Assembly: GCA_025997455.1 (NCBI GenBank)
Contig: BNUP01000009.1
Location: 1 to 33,151, forward strand
Direction of reading: 5' to 3'
From: Fibrobacterales bacterium
GTDB taxonomy: Bacteria; Fibrobacterota; Fibrobacteria; Fibrobacterales; Fibrobacteraceae
Length of the DNA stretch: 33,151 nt
Shown here piece after piece: positions 17,661-24,970 of the stretch. The position numbers were made by a program, and so were the translations under genes. The first letter of the stretch is position 1. Each line of letters starts with the position of its first letter. The notes beneath the pieces were generated by a model. It made no database searches. It was not told the origin of the DNA and saw only the letters and a list, made by a program, of their open reading frames with translations.

Positions 17661-18759
17661 TTACTCCGTCCCCAAAAATGTGAATAAAACAAGGTCCGTT
17701 TTGGCATTTTCGCCACTCCGAAATTTCAAGAAATCCCGAACCTTCGGGTGCGGTTTCCAAATTCTTTTTCAATAAACCAACCCCGTTTCTATCTATAAGT
17801 TGCATTTCCAAATTAACAGCAGATTTCCACCGAATTTTTAGTGTATTCTTCCGTTTTGAACGCGAGAGAACCCTCTCTGCAATCTCTAAAATTTTTGACT
17901 TTTGAGTTGAAATTCTCGGAACAAAACCCGGACTGATTTTTTCGCGACTCGGACATTTTATTTGGCGATTAACCTGTTTGCCCCACATTACCGAATCTAA
18001 TTTTGAGTTATTAACGCATAGGCGGAGCGTGTCGGCGGTATTTTTTAGAGTGGAAACAGATATTTGGGCGATCTTAATTTCATCGCTTTGAAGAAAATTT
18101 CGCAGTTCTGCGGAATCTTTTGTTATGAGAATACTCTGCTTACTTTCCAAAGAATCCGTTGATTTAAGCGGACTTTTTGTTTTGCAGTCGCTAATGCCGT
18201 TCAATGGAAAAGATACTTGTGAGCGGTTGCTGACTTCAAACCATTCGGGAACGGGTTCTTCGGGGCAGGGTGCAACTTCACTTATGTAGAGTTGCGGAAT
18301 GCCGTCGGCAAAGAAGATACTGTCTAAAGTCGTTTCACTGCATTCCAAATTTCCGCCTTCGCGAGAATTACAAGGCGATTCCTCACTCGCCGGTTTCCAT
18401 TCTCCGTTTTCGTCTTTCACCAAAAGTTTTCCCGCCTTTGGAACGGGAAGATATGCGGTGTCGCGGCAGTCGCCTGCGGAGAGTGTCCAAACTGTGGCAC
18501 GGCTGTTGGGTAAAGCAAAACCTATTTGCGAGTGAGTTAAGATTAAAGAGGTCGCAGTATCCGTTACCACTGCTTTAATCAATTTTCCGTCGTCCATTCG
18601 CAGTGTTATGGTGTCCCAAGGAACAGGATTCACATCCCATTTTATAATGATATACTCGCCTTCATTGTCGGGAACATCGGTAGGGTCGGGCAGGAATTCG
18701 TAAAAAAACGGACAATAGGGCAACAGTGCAAGGGCTGCCACTGCAAGGTTCTGAGGCAT
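17629..18759 (-). CDS. Secreted protein with lamin-tail-like domains
   Basis: A 376-aa protein. The N-terminus is hydrophobic (MPQNLAVAALALLPYCPFF), compatible with export. Residues 20-45 (EFLPDPTDVPDNEGEYIIIK) and 165-240 (LYISEVAPCPEEPVPEWFEV followed by a LRLCVNNSKLDSVMWG strand) resemble lamin tail domain (LTD) edges, found in secreted bacterial proteins. The last ~90 residues resemble a C-terminal strand-rich module. Residues 129-140 (PCNSREGGNLEC) are encoded by a dispersed palindromic repeat. The start is ATG 18759, just after a hairpin-like repeat. It lies 78 bp downstream of the M23 peptidase gene and overlaps the following barrel gene by 32 bp. Function unknown. Confidence 0.65.
   Translation of the reverse strand: MPQNLAVAALALLPYCPFFYEFLPDPTDVPDNEGEYIIIKWDVNPVPWDTITLRMDDGKLIKAVVTDTATSLILTHSQIGFALPNSRATVWTLSAGDCRDTAYLPVPKAGKLLVKDENGEWKPASEESPCNSREGGNLECSETTLDSIFFADGIPQLYISEVAPCPEEPVPEWFEVSNRSQVSFPLNGISDCKTKSPLKSTDSLESKQSILITKDSAELRNFLQSDEIKIAQISVSTLKNTADTLRLCVNNSKLDSVMWGKQVNRQIKCPSREKISPGFVPRISTQKSKILEIAERVLSRSKRKNTLKIRWKSAVNLEMQLIDRNGVGLLKKNLETAPEGSGFLEISEWRKCQNGPCFIHIFGDGVNETIPFVVMP
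18340..18375 (-). mobile_element. Palindromic repeat fragment inside the lamin-tail gene
   Basis: On the minus strand CCTTGTAATTCTCGCGAAGG then CGGAAATTTGGAATGC. The TCTCGCGAAGGCGGAAAT core has the form of the widespread NTCCCGCGAAGGCGGGAATC dispersed palindrome. It is 36 bp and in frame, adding about 12 residues between two domains. Confidence 0.55.
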
Positions 18760-18761
18760 AG

Positions 18762-18780
18762 AGACCTCTAAGTTTTTAGA
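18762..18780. repeat. Short CTCTAA/TTTTTAGA palindrome
   Basis: AGACCTCTAAGTTTTTAGAC, related to the arms of hairpin I of the 12600/31415 element but without the long loop. It abuts the start codon of the lamin-tail gene. Confidence 0.4.
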
Positions 18781-18795
18781 CCAAACGGGCGTTGC

Positions 18796-18828
18796 GGGGG
18801 GATAAGCAAGCCAAAGGCGAAGCCCCCC
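18796..18828 (-). terminator. Hairpin downstream of the M23 gene
   Basis: GGGGGG (18796-18801) pairs with CCCCCC (18823-18828), with an inner GCC/GGC pair. Lies just after the M23 stop codon. A possible terminator or attenuator before the lamin-tail gene; no T-run is present. Confidence 0.4.
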
Positions 18829-18837
18829 TGCCCTAAA

Positions 18838-19758
18838 CTATTCTGTGGAATATTGGTCTGAGAGCATATATAAAAGCGGGTTTTTCGGCTCGCCATTCAC
18901 CCTCACTTCATAATGGAGGTGGTTTCCCGTGGTGCGCCCGGTGTTACCCATATAACCGATTACATCGTAGCGGGAGAGCATTTGCCCTTCTTTGACAAAG
19001 GGTTTTTCCATGTGCCCGTAGCGGGTGACAATTCCGTTGCCGTGATTTACCTCAACATAGCGACCGAGCGTTTCGCTGTCTGCAACCCGTTCAACTACTC
19101 CGTTTGCGGTCACTCGAATCGCTGTCCATTTAGGTGCTGAAATGTCTATCCCTTGGTGCATTTTTTCCAACTCGCCCGTAACGGGGTGGGTGCGGTAACC
19201 GAACGGGGAACTGAGGTGTCCGGCTGTCGGGGCGACCGAAGGCAAGTGCTGCAAATTTCCCTGCAACTGTTCAATGTAGTGGAGCAAGCCGAGATAGGAG
19301 GCATTGGTTCGTTCAATTTTGGCATCTATGCGATTGAGTTTGCCCGCGACTGAGGATTTAAGGCGTTTTATCGGGACGGCATTCCAAATTAGTGCACTGT
19401 CGGGGTTAAGCGCGCCGCCGATTCCCATTTCGCGTGCGGAGGTATCGGGCACCACGAGTCCGAATTTGGCGTATAAAAGGTCTTCGTTGCTATATGATTT
19501 GGCGATTTTGCTGTCTATTGAGTCAATTTTGGTATTCAGTTTTAGGAGTCGGGAGTAGAGGCGTGATTTTTGTTCTTGAGCGGCGCTTGTAAAATGTTCG
19601 TATGTGAAATGCGCGATTAAATTCAGCACGAGAATTAACAATGCGAGTTGCACCGTTTTTCGGAAAAACCACAAAATTGAGAATACGAACTTGGGAAAGG
19701 TGATTTGCACCGACCGAGCCGATCCTACAAGGTTAATATGTGCGCGAACTAATTTCAT
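18838..19758 (-). CDS. M23 family peptidoglycan metallopeptidase
   Basis: A 306-aa protein with a membrane helix near residues 25-48, a coiled-coil stretch (about 58-110; SRLLKLNTKIDSIDSKIAKS) and a C-terminal LytM/M23 domain starting near 181. Zinc-site motifs: HQGID (H201, D205), YGH (H249) and HLHYE (H280, H282). It is likely a periplasmic endopeptidase anchored in the inner membrane and cutting peptidoglycan cross-links; the catalytic set looks complete. It is separated from its promoter-like motif by 14 nt, more than most genes here, and an AAAGG sequence precedes the ATG directly. Confidence 0.92.
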   Translation of the reverse strand: MKLVRAHINLVGSARSVQITFPKFVFSILWFFRKTVQLALLILVLNLIAHFTYEHFTSAAQEQKSRLYSRLLKLNTKIDSIDSKIAKSYSNEDLLYAKFGLVVPDTSAREMGIGGALNPDSALIWNAVPIKRLKSSVAGKLNRIDAKIERTNASYLGLLHYIEQLQGNLQHLPSVAPTAGHLSSPFGYRTHPVTGELEKMHQGIDISAPKWTAIRVTANGVVERVADSETLGRYVEVNHGNGIVTRYGHMEKPFVKEGQMLSRYDVIGYMGNTGRTTGNHLHYEVRVNGEPKNPLLYMLSDQYSTE

Positions 19759-19769
19759 CCTTTAAGAGA

Positions 19770-19782
19770 AAGAAGATAGAAA
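19770..19782 (-). promoter_or_regulatory. TTTCTANNTT motif before the M23 gene
   Basis: TTTCTATCTTCTT on the minus strand; core TATCTT 19773-19778, 14 nt before ATG 19758; TTGCAC lies 15 nt upstream of the core. Confidence 0.5.
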
Positions 19783-20012
19783 ATCACTTGGCGGTGCAAG
19801 TTGGGGTGTAGGGTGTGGGGTGTGGGGTGTAGGGTGTGGGGTGTGGGGTGTGGAGAACTCGGCGGTGCAAGCGGGGAGAAGGGAATAGAGTGTAGAGAGT
19901 AAAGTGAAAAGTGTAAAGTTATTATTCTCTACTCTCTACTCTTTACTCTCTACTCTTTACTCTCTACTCTTTACTCTTTACTCTTTACTCTTTACTCTTT
20001 ACTCTTTCAACT
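19783..20012. repeat. Longest heptamer repeat region, upstream of the M23 gene
   Basis: Holds TTGCACCGCCAAGT (minus), a run of GGGTGTG/GGGTGTA heptamers (19803-19852) with seven G-runs of three or four, ACTCGGCGGTGCAAG (19857-19871), GAGTGTA/GAGAGTA units, AAGTGTAAAGTTATTATT (about 19910-19927) and some eleven CTCTACT/CTTTACT heptamers (19926-20003). The C-rich strand is the coding strand of the M23 gene. Confidence 0.9.
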
Positions 20013-20015
20013 CTT

Positions 20016-21053
20016 TTATTTCTCTTTCAACAGTTTCTTAAAGGAATCTTTTTTTTCAATAAACAAGTCAAGAGACACCGCCGCAAGCACCGCGAAGAAC
20101 ACCGCCGCCACACCACCCGCAAGAACTATGAGTTTTCGTTTCGGTTTGGATTTTTCAATAGGTTTCATAGGTTGGTCTATCACATCGAGAACCGGCATAT
20201 CGCGAGCCTCATCAATTTTTGCGAGTTCAAACTGTTTTTGAAGTTGAATCATAATCTCCTGATTCATAAGGACATCCCGTTGAAGACGGGCATCTTCCAA
20301 CTCGTCTGCGGGGTCTATGCGCAAACGGTTGCGCTGGCGGTAGCGTTTTAGAGTTTCTTCAGATTCTTTTAGTGCAGACTTTACTTCTGCTAAGCGTTCC
20401 TCCGTGAATTTGCGATTTTCAGATGCCTTGAAGTGCATTTTGTTTATGAGAACATCGTTGAGTTGGTTGTATAGGAATGTGTTTGCATCAAACGATACCT
20501 GCGGGTCTTCAAATTCTGTTGTGAGCGAGATAACTCCGCTTTTTTTATCTTGGGCAAATGTTATGTAATCTCCTTTTTTGAGTGCGTTAAGCATTCCGTA
20601 TTGAAGTTTGACCTGCCAATTATTTACGGTTGTGTCTGGTTCAATTTTCCAGAGTTCCTGCAAGGTGATTATTGTATCTGCTATGTTCGTTGTTGCAGTA
20701 TCGATTTTCCATTTTTCATCTAAAAGTTTTTGCATCACATAGTTTGAGAGAATAATATCGCCTAAGTAAGCCGAAGGGTCGTCTCCTTTTGAGGTTGAAA
20801 CTCCTGCGAGTGCGGCGAGAGCACTTAGGTTTCCGCCTGAAGTTCCGCCCGATGTTTGGTAGATTATTTTGGCTGTGGTTTGGTAGAACGGGGTAGAGAG
20901 CAATGCAACTGCAAACGCTATGGCGAGCACAACTGCAAATGTGAAAGCGGCTAAGGCTTTGTGCCTCAAAACTCGCCTGACAATTCCCGAAAGGAGTTCT
21001 GCCAAGTCAATTTCGTCTTCTTCTGTGTCTGCCGATGTCGGTTGGGTTGCCAT
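20016..21053 (-). CDS. Wzz-type chain-length determinant protein
   Basis: A 345-aa protein with the Wzz/GumC layout: cytoplasmic N-terminus (EIDLAELLSGIVRRVLRHK), first membrane helix at about 34-52, a periplasmic region with a long helical stretch (ENRKFTEERLAEVKSALKES through the RYRQRNRLRIDPADELEDA segment), a proline-containing DVIDQPMKPIEKSKPKR motif and a second helix near the C-terminus (LIVLAGGVAAVFFAVLAAVS). Such proteins set polysaccharide chain length or help export. There is no kinase domain, and no other polysaccharide genes adjoin. The start is ATG 21053, 7 nt after TTTCTACCTTCCC. Confidence 0.88.
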   Translation of the reverse strand: MATQPTSADTEEDEIDLAELLSGIVRRVLRHKALAAFTFAVVLAIAFAVALLSTPFYQTTAKIIYQTSGGTSGGNLSALAALAGVSTSKGDDPSAYLGDIILSNYVMQKLLDEKWKIDTATTNIADTIITLQELWKIEPDTTVNNWQVKLQYGMLNALKKGDYITFAQDKKSGVISLTTEFEDPQVSFDANTFLYNQLNDVLINKMHFKASENRKFTEERLAEVKSALKESEETLKRYRQRNRLRIDPADELEDARLQRDVLMNQEIMIQLQKQFELAKIDEARDMPVLDVIDQPMKPIEKSKPKRKLIVLAGGVAAVFFAVLAAVSLDLFIEKKDSFKKLLKEK

Positions 21054-21057
21054 TGTG

Positions 21058-21070
21058 GGGAAGGTAGAAA
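21058..21070 (-). promoter_or_regulatory. TTTCTANNTTCCC motif before the Wzz-type gene
   Basis: TTTCTACCTTCCC on the minus strand; core 21061-21066, 7 nt before ATG 21053. Confidence 0.6.
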
Positions 21071-21140
21071 ATGTGGCGTGTAGGGTGTGGGAAACTCAGC
21101 GTTGCAAGTTTGGGAGAAGGGAAGTTGGGTGTTGGGTGTA
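21071..21140. repeat. Composite heptamer repeat upstream of the Wzz-type gene
   Basis: Short version: GTGGCGTGTAGGGTGTGGG (about 21072-21090) and AACTCAGCGTTGCAAG (21092-21107), followed by GTTGGGTGTTGGGTGTAG. The C-rich strand is the Wzz coding strand. Confidence 0.75.
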
Positions 21141-21141
21141 G

Positions 21142-21191
21142 GGGCGGCATTTATGCCGCCCTTTCCGTAGAGGCGACCCGGCGTGGTCGCC
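21142..21191. repeat. Two adjacent GC-rich palindromes
   Basis: GGGCGGCATTTATGCCGCCC (21142-21161) is the exact reverse complement of the palindrome at 7315. It is followed by GGCGACC (21172-21178) pairing with GGTCGCC (21185-21191). Both belong to a GTAGGGGCG-type dispersed palindrome class. Confidence 0.75.
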
Positions 21192-21261
21192 CGCCATTTT
21201 TGCTAAGCATTGTGTAAAGAAAAATCGCTTTTCTGCCGATATAACAAATATTGGTTAAATC

Positions 21262-21277
21262 TGGCACAAATTTTGCA
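21262..21277 (+). promoter_or_regulatory. Sigma-54-type promoter for flgHI
   Basis: TGGCACAAATTTTGCA matches the -24/-12 consensus (TGGCAC, five bases, TTGCA) with GG and GC at the correct spacing. It is 13 bp before the flgH ATG at 21290. Flagellar genes are common sigma-54 targets. The predicted start of transcription (about 21288) is only 2 nt before the ATG. Confidence 0.6.
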
Positions 21278-21289
21278 AGGAAATAGGGT

Positions 21290-21928
21290 ATGAAAGTTAA
21301 ATCACGGATTTTGAGCGACTTAGGACTTCCAATCTTCAATTTGGGACTGCCTATTTATTTAGTTTCAATTGTCATTGTGTTGTTTACACTTTCGGCAAAC
21401 GCGGCACCGGTATCGCTCTACGGGAGCAACCTTTACACCGATAAAAAGGGTAAAAAAGCGGGTGATGTGGTGACCGTTTTGGTTATTGAATCTGCAAAAG
21501 CGGGCAGTGATACAAAAACTGAAACTGCAAAGAAAAATGATTTGAATGTGGGAATGGATAAGCCTACCGGCAGCAAGTTGTTCGGTTGGCTGCCGAGTTT
21601 CGGGGTGAACGGGAACGCATCTATGACTTATGACGGCAAGGGTGCAACGGCAAGAAACGGCGAGTTAAAAGCAACGGTTACGGCACGCATTAGCGAAGTT
21701 CTCGATAACGGAAATCTGTTAATAGAGGGTTCAAAATTGGTGGCTATAAATAATGAAGAGGAAATTTTGGAAGTGAGCGGCACAATTCGAGCCGATGATA
21801 TAAATCCCGATAATACCGTGTATAGTTATAAAATTGCAGAGGCGGTGATTCGCTATTCCGGCAGCGGAACAAACAGCGAGGCGGAAAAACCCGGTCTTTT
21901 GACAAGGTTTTTTAATTGGATTTTCTAG
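21290..21928 (+). CDS. flgH: Flagellar L-ring protein FlgH
   Basis: FlgH forms the L ring of the flagellar basal body in the outer membrane. The 212-aa protein has a hydrophobic signal segment (about 20-38), the conserved SLYGSNLYTDKKGKKAGDVV start of the mature domain, VTVLVIESAKAGSDTKTET, GNLLIEGSK and the VSGTIRADDINPDNTVYS motif. No cysteine occurs near the signal-peptide end (LFTLSANAA|PVSLYG), whereas many FlgH proteins are lipoproteins. The start is ATG 21290 with AGGA 9 nt upstream. If the sigma-54 site is real, an alternative TTG at 21341 would give a compact signal peptide. It overlaps no gene; flgI follows 8 bp later. Confidence 0.95.
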   Translation: MKVKSRILSDLGLPIFNLGLPIYLVSIVIVLFTLSANAAPVSLYGSNLYTDKKGKKAGDVVTVLVIESAKAGSDTKTETAKKNDLNVGMDKPTGSKLFGWLPSFGVNGNASMTYDGKGATARNGELKATVTARISEVLDNGNLLIEGSKLVAINNEEEILEVSGTIRADDINPDNTVYSYKIAEAVIRYSGSGTNSEAEKPGLLTRFFNWIF

Positions 21929-21936
21929 GAGTTTTT

Positions 21937-23058
21937 ATGCGTATTAAAGAGGAAAAAAAATACAAAATCGGTTGGATGGAAGTTGCCTTTGCAATTTGCA
22001 TTGTTTTGGCAATTGCAATAACTCAGGCTAACGCGGCGCGAGTGAAAGATGTCGCTACAATTGAAGGCGTGAGCGAACAGCAATTGGTGGGCTACGGTTT
22101 GGTAGTTGGTCTGGCGGGAACGGGCGACGGCACAAGAACGCAATTTACGGTTCAATCGGTTGCCAATATGCTTCAAAAAATGGGTATTGTGGTGAATCCT
22201 AACGATTTGCGTTTGCGCAATGTGGCTGCCGTTATGGTCACGGCAAATTTGCCTGCATTTGTGAAACCTGGGAAAAAAATAGATGTGAGTATTTCGAGTT
22301 TGGGCGATGCCCGTTCTCTTGAAGGCGGAACGCTTTTAATGACTCCGCTCCAAGCCGGTGACGGTGAATATTATGCACAGGCTCAAGGTGCTATAAGCAT
22401 TGGCGGAATTGCTACGGGTTCTCGCAGAAATTCTTTTAACAAGGGTCACGCTCTTGCAGGTGCAGTGCCAAACGGTGCGGTTGTGTATAGGGAAATTGAA
22501 AGTGCGGATTTGAAAACCGGAACACTTAGGTGGGTTTTGGCAGACCCTGATTTTTCGAGTGCGGTTGCAATGGCAAATTCCATTAACCAGATTTTCCCAA
22601 ACAGCGCGCAAGCAGAAGATGCCTCTACGGTGCGGGTTCAAGTGCCCGAAAATTTACGCGGTGATTATATGAGTTTCATTGCAAGAGCCGAAACTGCCGA
22701 GTTTTCTGTCGGCACAAATTCCAGAGTTGTTTTGAACGAGAAAACCGGAACTTTGGTTAGCGGAGCAAATGTTCAGATAGATGAGGTTGCAGTTTCTCAC
22801 GGGAGTATTACGGTTCAAGTGGCATCTACGCAAGCCGCCGCTCCCGCGCCTGTTATCGGTGCTCCCGCTATTACAAACAATACTCAACTGACCGTTCAAG
22901 AACCGAGAACCGAAACCAGAGTTATGCCTGCAATCGGCAACGCTGGGCAATTAGCGCAAGCACTCAACAGTTTGGGCGTTTCTCCGCGCGATATTATAGC
23001 GATTTTTCAAGCGATAAAAAAAGCAGGCGCTCTGCACGCAGAATTGGTGATTATGTAA
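21937..23058 (+). CDS. flgI: Flagellar P-ring protein FlgI
   Basis: FlgI builds the P ring around the rod in the periplasm. 373 aa with a signal peptide (residues about 12-32, ending QANAA), then ARVKDVATIEGVSEQQLVGY, GLVVGLAGTGDG, the NVAAVMVTANLPAFVKPGKK segment, SSLGDARSLEGGTLLMTPLQ and the C-terminal ALNSLGVSPRDIIAIFQAIK, all FlgI hallmarks. The ATG at 21937 is preferred over the in-frame TTG at 21916 because TAGGAG lies 5-6 nt upstream; that Shine-Dalgarno overlaps the flgH stop codon. Cotranscribed with flgH. No other flagellar genes are nearby. Confidence 0.97.
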   Translation: MRIKEEKKYKIGWMEVAFAICIVLAIAITQANAARVKDVATIEGVSEQQLVGYGLVVGLAGTGDGTRTQFTVQSVANMLQKMGIVVNPNDLRLRNVAAVMVTANLPAFVKPGKKIDVSISSLGDARSLEGGTLLMTPLQAGDGEYYAQAQGAISIGGIATGSRRNSFNKGHALAGAVPNGAVVYREIESADLKTGTLRWVLADPDFSSAVAMANSINQIFPNSAQAEDASTVRVQVPENLRGDYMSFIARAETAEFSVGTNSRVVLNEKTGTLVSGANVQIDEVAVSHGSITVQVASTQAAAPAPVIGAPAITNNTQLTVQEPRTETRVMPAIGNAGQLAQALNSLGVSPRDIIAIFQAIKKAGALHAELVIM

Positions 23059-23059
23059 T

Positions 23060-23198
23060 CAAAAGTGTAAAGAGTAGAGAGTAATAACTTTACACTTTTC
23101 ACTTTACATTCTCAACTCTTGCAACGCCGAGTTCCCTATACCCCACACCCTACACGCCACACCCTATACCCCCACTTTCAACTTTACACTCTCAACTT
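23060..23198. repeat. Composite heptamer repeat upstream of gpmI
   Basis: AAAGAGTAGAGAGTAATAAC leading into CTTTACACTTTT (reverse orientation of the AAGTGTAAAGTTATTATT core), TTGCAACGCCGAGTT (23119-23133), CCCTATA/CCCCACA/CCCTACA heptamers (23134-23172, C-rich strand coding for gpmI), then CAACTTT units. Confidence 0.85.
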
Positions 23199-23211
23199 TT
23201 TCTACCTTCCC
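23199..23211 (+). promoter_or_regulatory. TTTCTANNTTCCC motif before gpmI
   Basis: TTTCTACCTTCCC; core TACCTT 23203-23208, 7 nt before ATG 23216. No Shine-Dalgarno. Confidence 0.6.
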
Positions 23212-23215
23212 TCTT

Positions 23216-24877
23216 ATGCTAAAAAAATTATCTTCTTTCGGCGGTGTTAAAGGACCGATTTTGACAATTGTTATGGACGGCGTAGGGCTTTCCAAAAACG
23301 GTGAGGCACTTGGAAATGCGGTTGCCTCTGCCCGCAAACCCACACTCGACAGGTTGTTTGCAAAATATCCCAATGTCTCGCTAAGAGCACACGGAACAGC
23401 GGTTGGAATGCCTTCCGATGAGGATATGGGAAATTCGGAAGTCGGGCATAATGCAATTGGTGCGGGTCAAGTTTATAATCAGGGTGCATCTTTGGTTGCC
23501 GAATCCATTAAAGCAGGCGAAATTTGGGGTCGCGATGCTTGGAAGGAGATTATAAAAGGCGTTGCGGGCGACGGAACTCTGCATTTTATCGGGTTATTTT
23601 CAGACGGAAATGTGCATAGTCATATTGATCATTTGAAGGCGATGATTGTTCAGGCGAAAAAAGAGGGAATTAAGTGCGTGTGCGTGCATACTCTCCTTGA
23701 CGGGCGCGATGTGCCCGAAACGAGTGCGTTAGATTATATTGAGCCTTTTGAAAAATTTTGTGCGGATTTGAGCGGTGCAGATTTTTCCGTTCGCATTGCA
23801 AGCGGCGGCGGCAGAATGAAAATTACGATGGACAGATACGAAGCGAATTGGAAGATGGTGGAGTTAGGTTGGGCAACTCATATTTTGGGTGAAGGTGATA
23901 AATTTGAGAGTGCCTCGCAGGCTGTTAAAGCGTTGCGCGATAAATACAAAGGCACAATAGACCAAGACCTCCCGCCCTTTGTGATTGCAGATAACGGCAA
24001 GCCCGTGGGCACAATTAACGACGGTGATTCGGTTATATTCTTTAATTTTAGAGGCGACCGTGCTATAGAAATTTCCCGTGCATTTTTAGATGATAATTTT
24101 GATTTTTTCGATAGGAAACGCCGCCCAAAGGTGACTTATGCCGGAATGTTGCAATATGACGGAGACTTAAAACTTCCGCCCCGTTTTCTCGTTCCTCCGC
24201 CTGCAATTAAAAATACAAGCGGAGAATGGTTTTCAAAAAGCGGCATTTCGCAATATGCAAGTTCCGAAACGCAGAAATTTGGGCATGTGACTTATTTTTG
24301 GAACGGAAACAGGTCGGGTAAATTTGACGGCGAAACCTATTTTGAAGTCCCCAGCGATGTTATTCCATTTGAACAACGCCCTTGGATGAAAAGTGCGGAA
24401 ATTACGGATACCGTTATAGAGGCGTTAAAAAGCGGGGTGCATAAAGCATTGCGGATAAATTTTGCAAACGGCGATATGGTAGGGCACACAGGTTCTTTCC
24501 GTGCGGCTACAATGGCGGTTGAGGCGGTTGATTTGTCTTTGGCGCGCATTTTACCGATAATCGATGCTCTTGGCGGCGTGGCGTTAATCACTGCCGACCA
24601 CGGCAATGCCGATGAGATGTATGAGATAGATAAAAAAACCAAAGAACCCGCAAAAAATAAAGACGGCTCTTTTAAGGCAAAAACCGCACACACGCTTAAT
24701 CCCGTTCCGTTTATTTTATATGAAAATGTGAGCGGCGGTAAGTTGGGCTTAAAGGATGTTGCGGCACTTAACGGCGGAAAGGGTGCGGGTCTTTCTAACA
24801 TTGCAGCGACCACTGCGAATTTGCTCGGCTTTGACGGACACGAAAGTTGGGACGAGAGTTTGTTGGCGGTAAAGTAA
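23216..24877 (+). CDS. gpmI: Phosphoglycerate mutase, cofactor-independent
   Basis: Interconverts 3- and 2-phosphoglycerate in glycolysis, the step before enolase. The 553-aa protein has the metal/phosphatase-domain motifs MDGVG (20-24) and GNSEVGHNAIGAG (72-84, catalytic Ser74), the phosphotransferase domain DGRDVPETSALDYI and SGGGRMKITMDR, the FFNFRGDRAIEISRAF segment, and the C-terminal GDMVGHTG and TADHGNADEM metal ligands. It is about 40 residues longer than the common 510-515 aa form, part of it a Lys-rich insertion (KKTKEPAKNKDGSFKAKTAH). Single gene, convergent with the GTPase gene. Confidence 0.97.
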   Translation: MLKKLSSFGGVKGPILTIVMDGVGLSKNGEALGNAVASARKPTLDRLFAKYPNVSLRAHGTAVGMPSDEDMGNSEVGHNAIGAGQVYNQGASLVAESIKAGEIWGRDAWKEIIKGVAGDGTLHFIGLFSDGNVHSHIDHLKAMIVQAKKEGIKCVCVHTLLDGRDVPETSALDYIEPFEKFCADLSGADFSVRIASGGGRMKITMDRYEANWKMVELGWATHILGEGDKFESASQAVKALRDKYKGTIDQDLPPFVIADNGKPVGTINDGDSVIFFNFRGDRAIEISRAFLDDNFDFFDRKRRPKVTYAGMLQYDGDLKLPPRFLVPPPAIKNTSGEWFSKSGISQYASSETQKFGHVTYFWNGNRSGKFDGETYFEVPSDVIPFEQRPWMKSAEITDTVIEALKSGVHKALRINFANGDMVGHTGSFRAATMAVEAVDLSLARILPIIDALGGVALITADHGNADEMYEIDKKTKEPAKNKDGSFKAKTAHTLNPVPFILYENVSGGKLGLKDVAALNGGKGAGLSNIAATTANLLGFDGHESWDESLLAVK

Positions 24878-24880
24878 TTA

Positions 24881-24947
24881 CCCCCAACAGCCCTGAGGGC
24901 GGAACAGTTGGGGGGACAGGTAGCAACATTGAAAAAATGTCGCTACC
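24881..24947. terminator. Paired hairpins between convergent gpmI and GTPase genes
   Basis: CCCCCAAC (24881-24888) pairs with GTTGGGGG (24907-24914) around a GCCCTgaGGGC inner stem. GGTAGC (24919-24924) pairs with GCTACC (24942-24947), extended by ACAT/ATGT. This fits a bidirectional terminator or a compact repeat; the latter hairpin is followed by TTAGGGGGG rather than a T-run. Confidence 0.5.
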
Positions 24948-24970
24948 TTAGGGGGGTGTTATATATATAA

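Noticed and set aside
18496..18511. TGGCACGGCTGTTGGG as a sigma-54 site
   Set aside because: The -12 element lacks the GC dinucleotide and it lies within the lamin-tail coding sequence.
19920..20010. CRISPR-like array (regularly repeated short units)
   Set aside because: Units are 7 bp, contiguous and degenerate, with no unique spacers and no cas genes nearby.
22461..22476. Second sigma-54-like site on the minus strand inside flgI
   Set aside because: TGGCAC is present but the -12 element is CTGCA rather than TTGCA, and it lies inside a coding gene with no minus-strand gene to serve.
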